A DNA stretch of 6,314 nucleotides from Alcanivorax sp. GTDB taxonomy: Bacteria > Pseudomonadota > Gammaproteobacteria > Pseudomonadales > Alcanivoracaceae. Below are positions 5,302-6,314 of the stretch, piece after piece (within the stretch, counting starts at the first letter, position 1; each line of letters opens with the position of its first letter). The position numbers were made by a program, and so were the translations under genes. The notes beneath the pieces are model-generated. The model was not told the origin of the DNA. It ran no database searches and was given only the letters and a program-made list of their open reading frames with translations. The stretch covers positions 1 through 6,314 of the forward strand of contig SLJS01000064.1 of assembly GCA_007135015.1 (NCBI GenBank). The letters are read 5' to 3'.

Positions 5302-5544
5302 ATGTATATCTGTCTCTGCAAGGGTATTTCCGGCAAGGCTGTGCGCGCAGCCGTCCGCGACGGCTGCGGCTCCCTCCATGAGCTGCGCCGGGAACTGGGG
5401 GTGGCCAGCCAGTGCGCCCGCTGTGCCCGGGATGCCCGGGATCTGCTCCGCGAAACCGTCGCCGAGGCGGCGCGGGAAGCAGATAACTCCGTCGGCCAGT
5501 CGGCGCCGCCGCAGCCGGAACTGTTCCGCCCCCGGCCTGCCTGA
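5302..5544 (+). CDS. bfd: Bacterioferritin-associated ferredoxin Bfd
   Basis: This small [2Fe-2S] protein passes electrons to bacterioferritin, reducing the stored ferric core so that iron is released. Cys4, Cys6, Cys38 and Cys41 are at exactly the same positions as in E. coli Bfd (YICLCKGI near the start, QCARCARD at 37-44), an arrangement typical of Bfd and of the BFD-like [2Fe-2S] domain. At 80 residues it is longer than the 64-residue E. coli protein because of a Pro/Ala/Glu-rich tail from about residue 58. The ribosome site is weak (GAGAG well upstream), but the start is fixed by the conserved N-terminus. The gene follows a Fur box and precedes bfr by 124 bases, so it should rise in iron shortage. 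Confidence 0.96.
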   Translation: MYICLCKGISGKAVRAAVRDGCGSLHELRRELGVASQCARCARDARDLLRETVAEAAREADNSVGQSAPPQPELFRPRPA

Positions 5545-5668
5545 ACCTTTCGCCTTTCCCCGGTCCTTATTCCAGGCGTTGTGAATCCGGATATTTACTG
5601 CGCCGGGGTTGTCCGCGTCGGCGCGGTTCCCAGCAATGGCGGTCCGTCGAACCGATAGGGAGAACAGC

Positions 5669-6142
5669 ATGCGCGGTGATACCAGGGTCATCGAGTACCT
5701 GAACAAGGCTCTGGGCAATGAGCTGGTGGCGATCAACCAGTATTTCCTGCACGCCCGGATCTACAAGGACCGGGGCCTGGAGAAGCTGGCCGAGAAGGAA
5801 TACGACGAATCCATCGACGAAATGAAGCACGCGGATCAGCTGATCCAGCGCATTCTTTTCCTGGAGGGCCTGCCCAACCTGCAGGACCTCGGCAAGCTGC
5901 TGGTGGGCGAGGATACCCGGGAGATGCTCGAATGCGACCTCAAGCTGGAGCAGGGCGCCATCCCGCTGTTGCGCGAAGCCATCGCCTATTGTGAATCGGT
6001 CCAGGACTATGTCTCCCGGGACCTGCTTGCCTCCATACTCGATTCCGAGGAAGAACATGTGGACTGGCTGGAAACCCAGCTTTCGCTGATCGACAAGGTG
6101 GGCATCGAGAACTATCTCCAGAAACAGATGGAGTCTGCCTGA
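5669..6142 (+). CDS. bfr: Bacterioferritin
   Basis: This 157-residue subunit should form the hollow 24-mer that oxidises Fe(II) and stores it as a ferric mineral; E. coli Bfr has 158 residues. All ferroxidase ligands are at the E. coli positions: Glu18, Glu51, His54, Glu94, Glu127 and His130. Met52, the haem axial ligand, is present, so this is a haem-binding bacterioferritin and not a plain ferritin. Tyr25 and Trp133 are kept, but E. coli Trp35 and Tyr58 are Arg and Leu here, and inner-surface His46 is Asp. The ATG at 5669 is preceded by AGGGAG and matches the family start (MRGDTRVIEYLNKALGNE); the open frame extends upstream but is not conserved. Co-transcription with bfd is possible, although the 124-base gap allows separate control. 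No clear terminator follows. Confidence 0.98.
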   Translation: MRGDTRVIEYLNKALGNELVAINQYFLHARIYKDRGLEKLAEKEYDESIDEMKHADQLIQRILFLEGLPNLQDLGKLLVGEDTREMLECDLKLEQGAIPLLREAIAYCESVQDYVSRDLLASILDSEEEHVDWLETQLSLIDKVGIENYLQKQMESA

Positions 6143-6164
6143 AGGCGCTTCCACGGGAGGCAGC

Positions 6165-6193
6165 TTGACGCTGCCCGGGGGATTGGGAATAAT
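6165..6193 (+). promoter_or_regulatory. Promoter of the tRNA-Arg gene
   Basis: TTGACG (6165-6170, five of six) and AATAAT (6188-6193, five of six) are separated by exactly 17 bp. The next bases, GCGCGCCC, form a GC-rich discriminator as in stable-RNA promoters under stringent control. The start would be near 6200, leaving about 44 bases of 5' leader for RNase P to remove. This is the best promoter match in the window. Confidence 0.7.
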
Positions 6194-6243
6194 GCGCGCC
6201 CTTGGTCGGCGGAGTCCGGCCGCAGCAGAACAATCCGCTTGCC

Positions 6244-6314
6244 GCTCCGGTAGCTCAGTTGGATAGAGCATCTGGCTACGAACCAGGAGGTCGGGGGTTC
6301 GAATCCTCCCCGGA
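6244..6314 (+). tRNA. tRNA-Arg(ACG), 3' end cut by the window
   Basis: The cloverleaf can be drawn fully. The acceptor 5' strand is GCTCCGG (6244-6250), then TA, a D arm with GCTC/GAGC, and an anticodon stem TCTGG/CCAGG with loop CTACGAA (6276-6282), whose anticodon ACG is at 6278-6280. The variable loop is AGGTC, and the T arm is GGGGG/CCTCC around TTCGAAT (6298-6304). The acceptor 3' strand begins CCGGA and the window ends there; the last two stem bases, the discriminator and any encoded CCA lie outside. The A of ACG is normally converted to inosine by TadA, letting it read CGU, CGC and CGA. Confidence 0.97.

Noticed and set aside
6143..6243. tRNA-associated integration site or mobile element near the right edge
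   Set aside because: Only the promoter and leader of the tRNA are visible here; nothing after the tRNA can be seen, and no integrase or att repeat is present.

Overview
The window looks like chromosomal DNA of a GC-rich gammaproteobacterium. The bacterioferritin and its ferredoxin are close to the E. coli proteins, a Fur box and sigma-70-like promoters can be read, and a tRNA-Arg(ACG) of the usual proteobacterial type lies at the right edge. A halophilic, alkaliphilic or sulfur-oxidising lineage would fit the base composition, but that is a guess. No phage, transposase or CRISPR sequence is visible.

Layout. Bases 1-400 hold no convincing gene. They contain G/C-rich inverted repeats, eight perfect tandem copies of the heptamer ACCACCG, a strong GC hairpin and a candidate promoter. 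On the + strand follow an undecaprenyl-diphosphatase (UppP/BacA) family membrane protein (401-1261) and an uncharacterised ATP-grasp enzyme (1433-2728). The ATP-grasp gene converges on a three-gene minus-strand operon, read from 5139 down to 2765. This operon encodes a PF10118-type ferritin-like 'metal-dependent hydrolase', a cysteine-free MerR-family regulator with a long C-terminal domain, and a six-helix membrane protein. Its genes overlap by 4 bases or lie 3 bases apart.

The divergent region 5140-5301 carries a perfect 8+8 palindrome in front of the minus-strand operon. On the other side it carries a sigma-70-like promoter with a Fur box at its predicted start site, framed by a 9-bp inverted repeat. 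Downstream are bfd (2Fe-2S bacterioferritin-associated ferredoxin), bfr (haem bacterioferritin) and a tRNA-Arg(ACG) with its own promoter, cut by the window edge.

How the genes may work together. Bfd and Bfr form a known pair: Bfr stores iron and Bfd delivers electrons to release it, and Fur sets the response to iron. The divergent operon probably forms one self-regulated unit: a predicted di-iron protein, its regulator and a membrane partner. Its substrate cannot be read from sequence. The most notable observation is that the UppP homologue keeps the fold motifs but has Gln and Met where the two catalytic glutamates of E. coli UppP stand.
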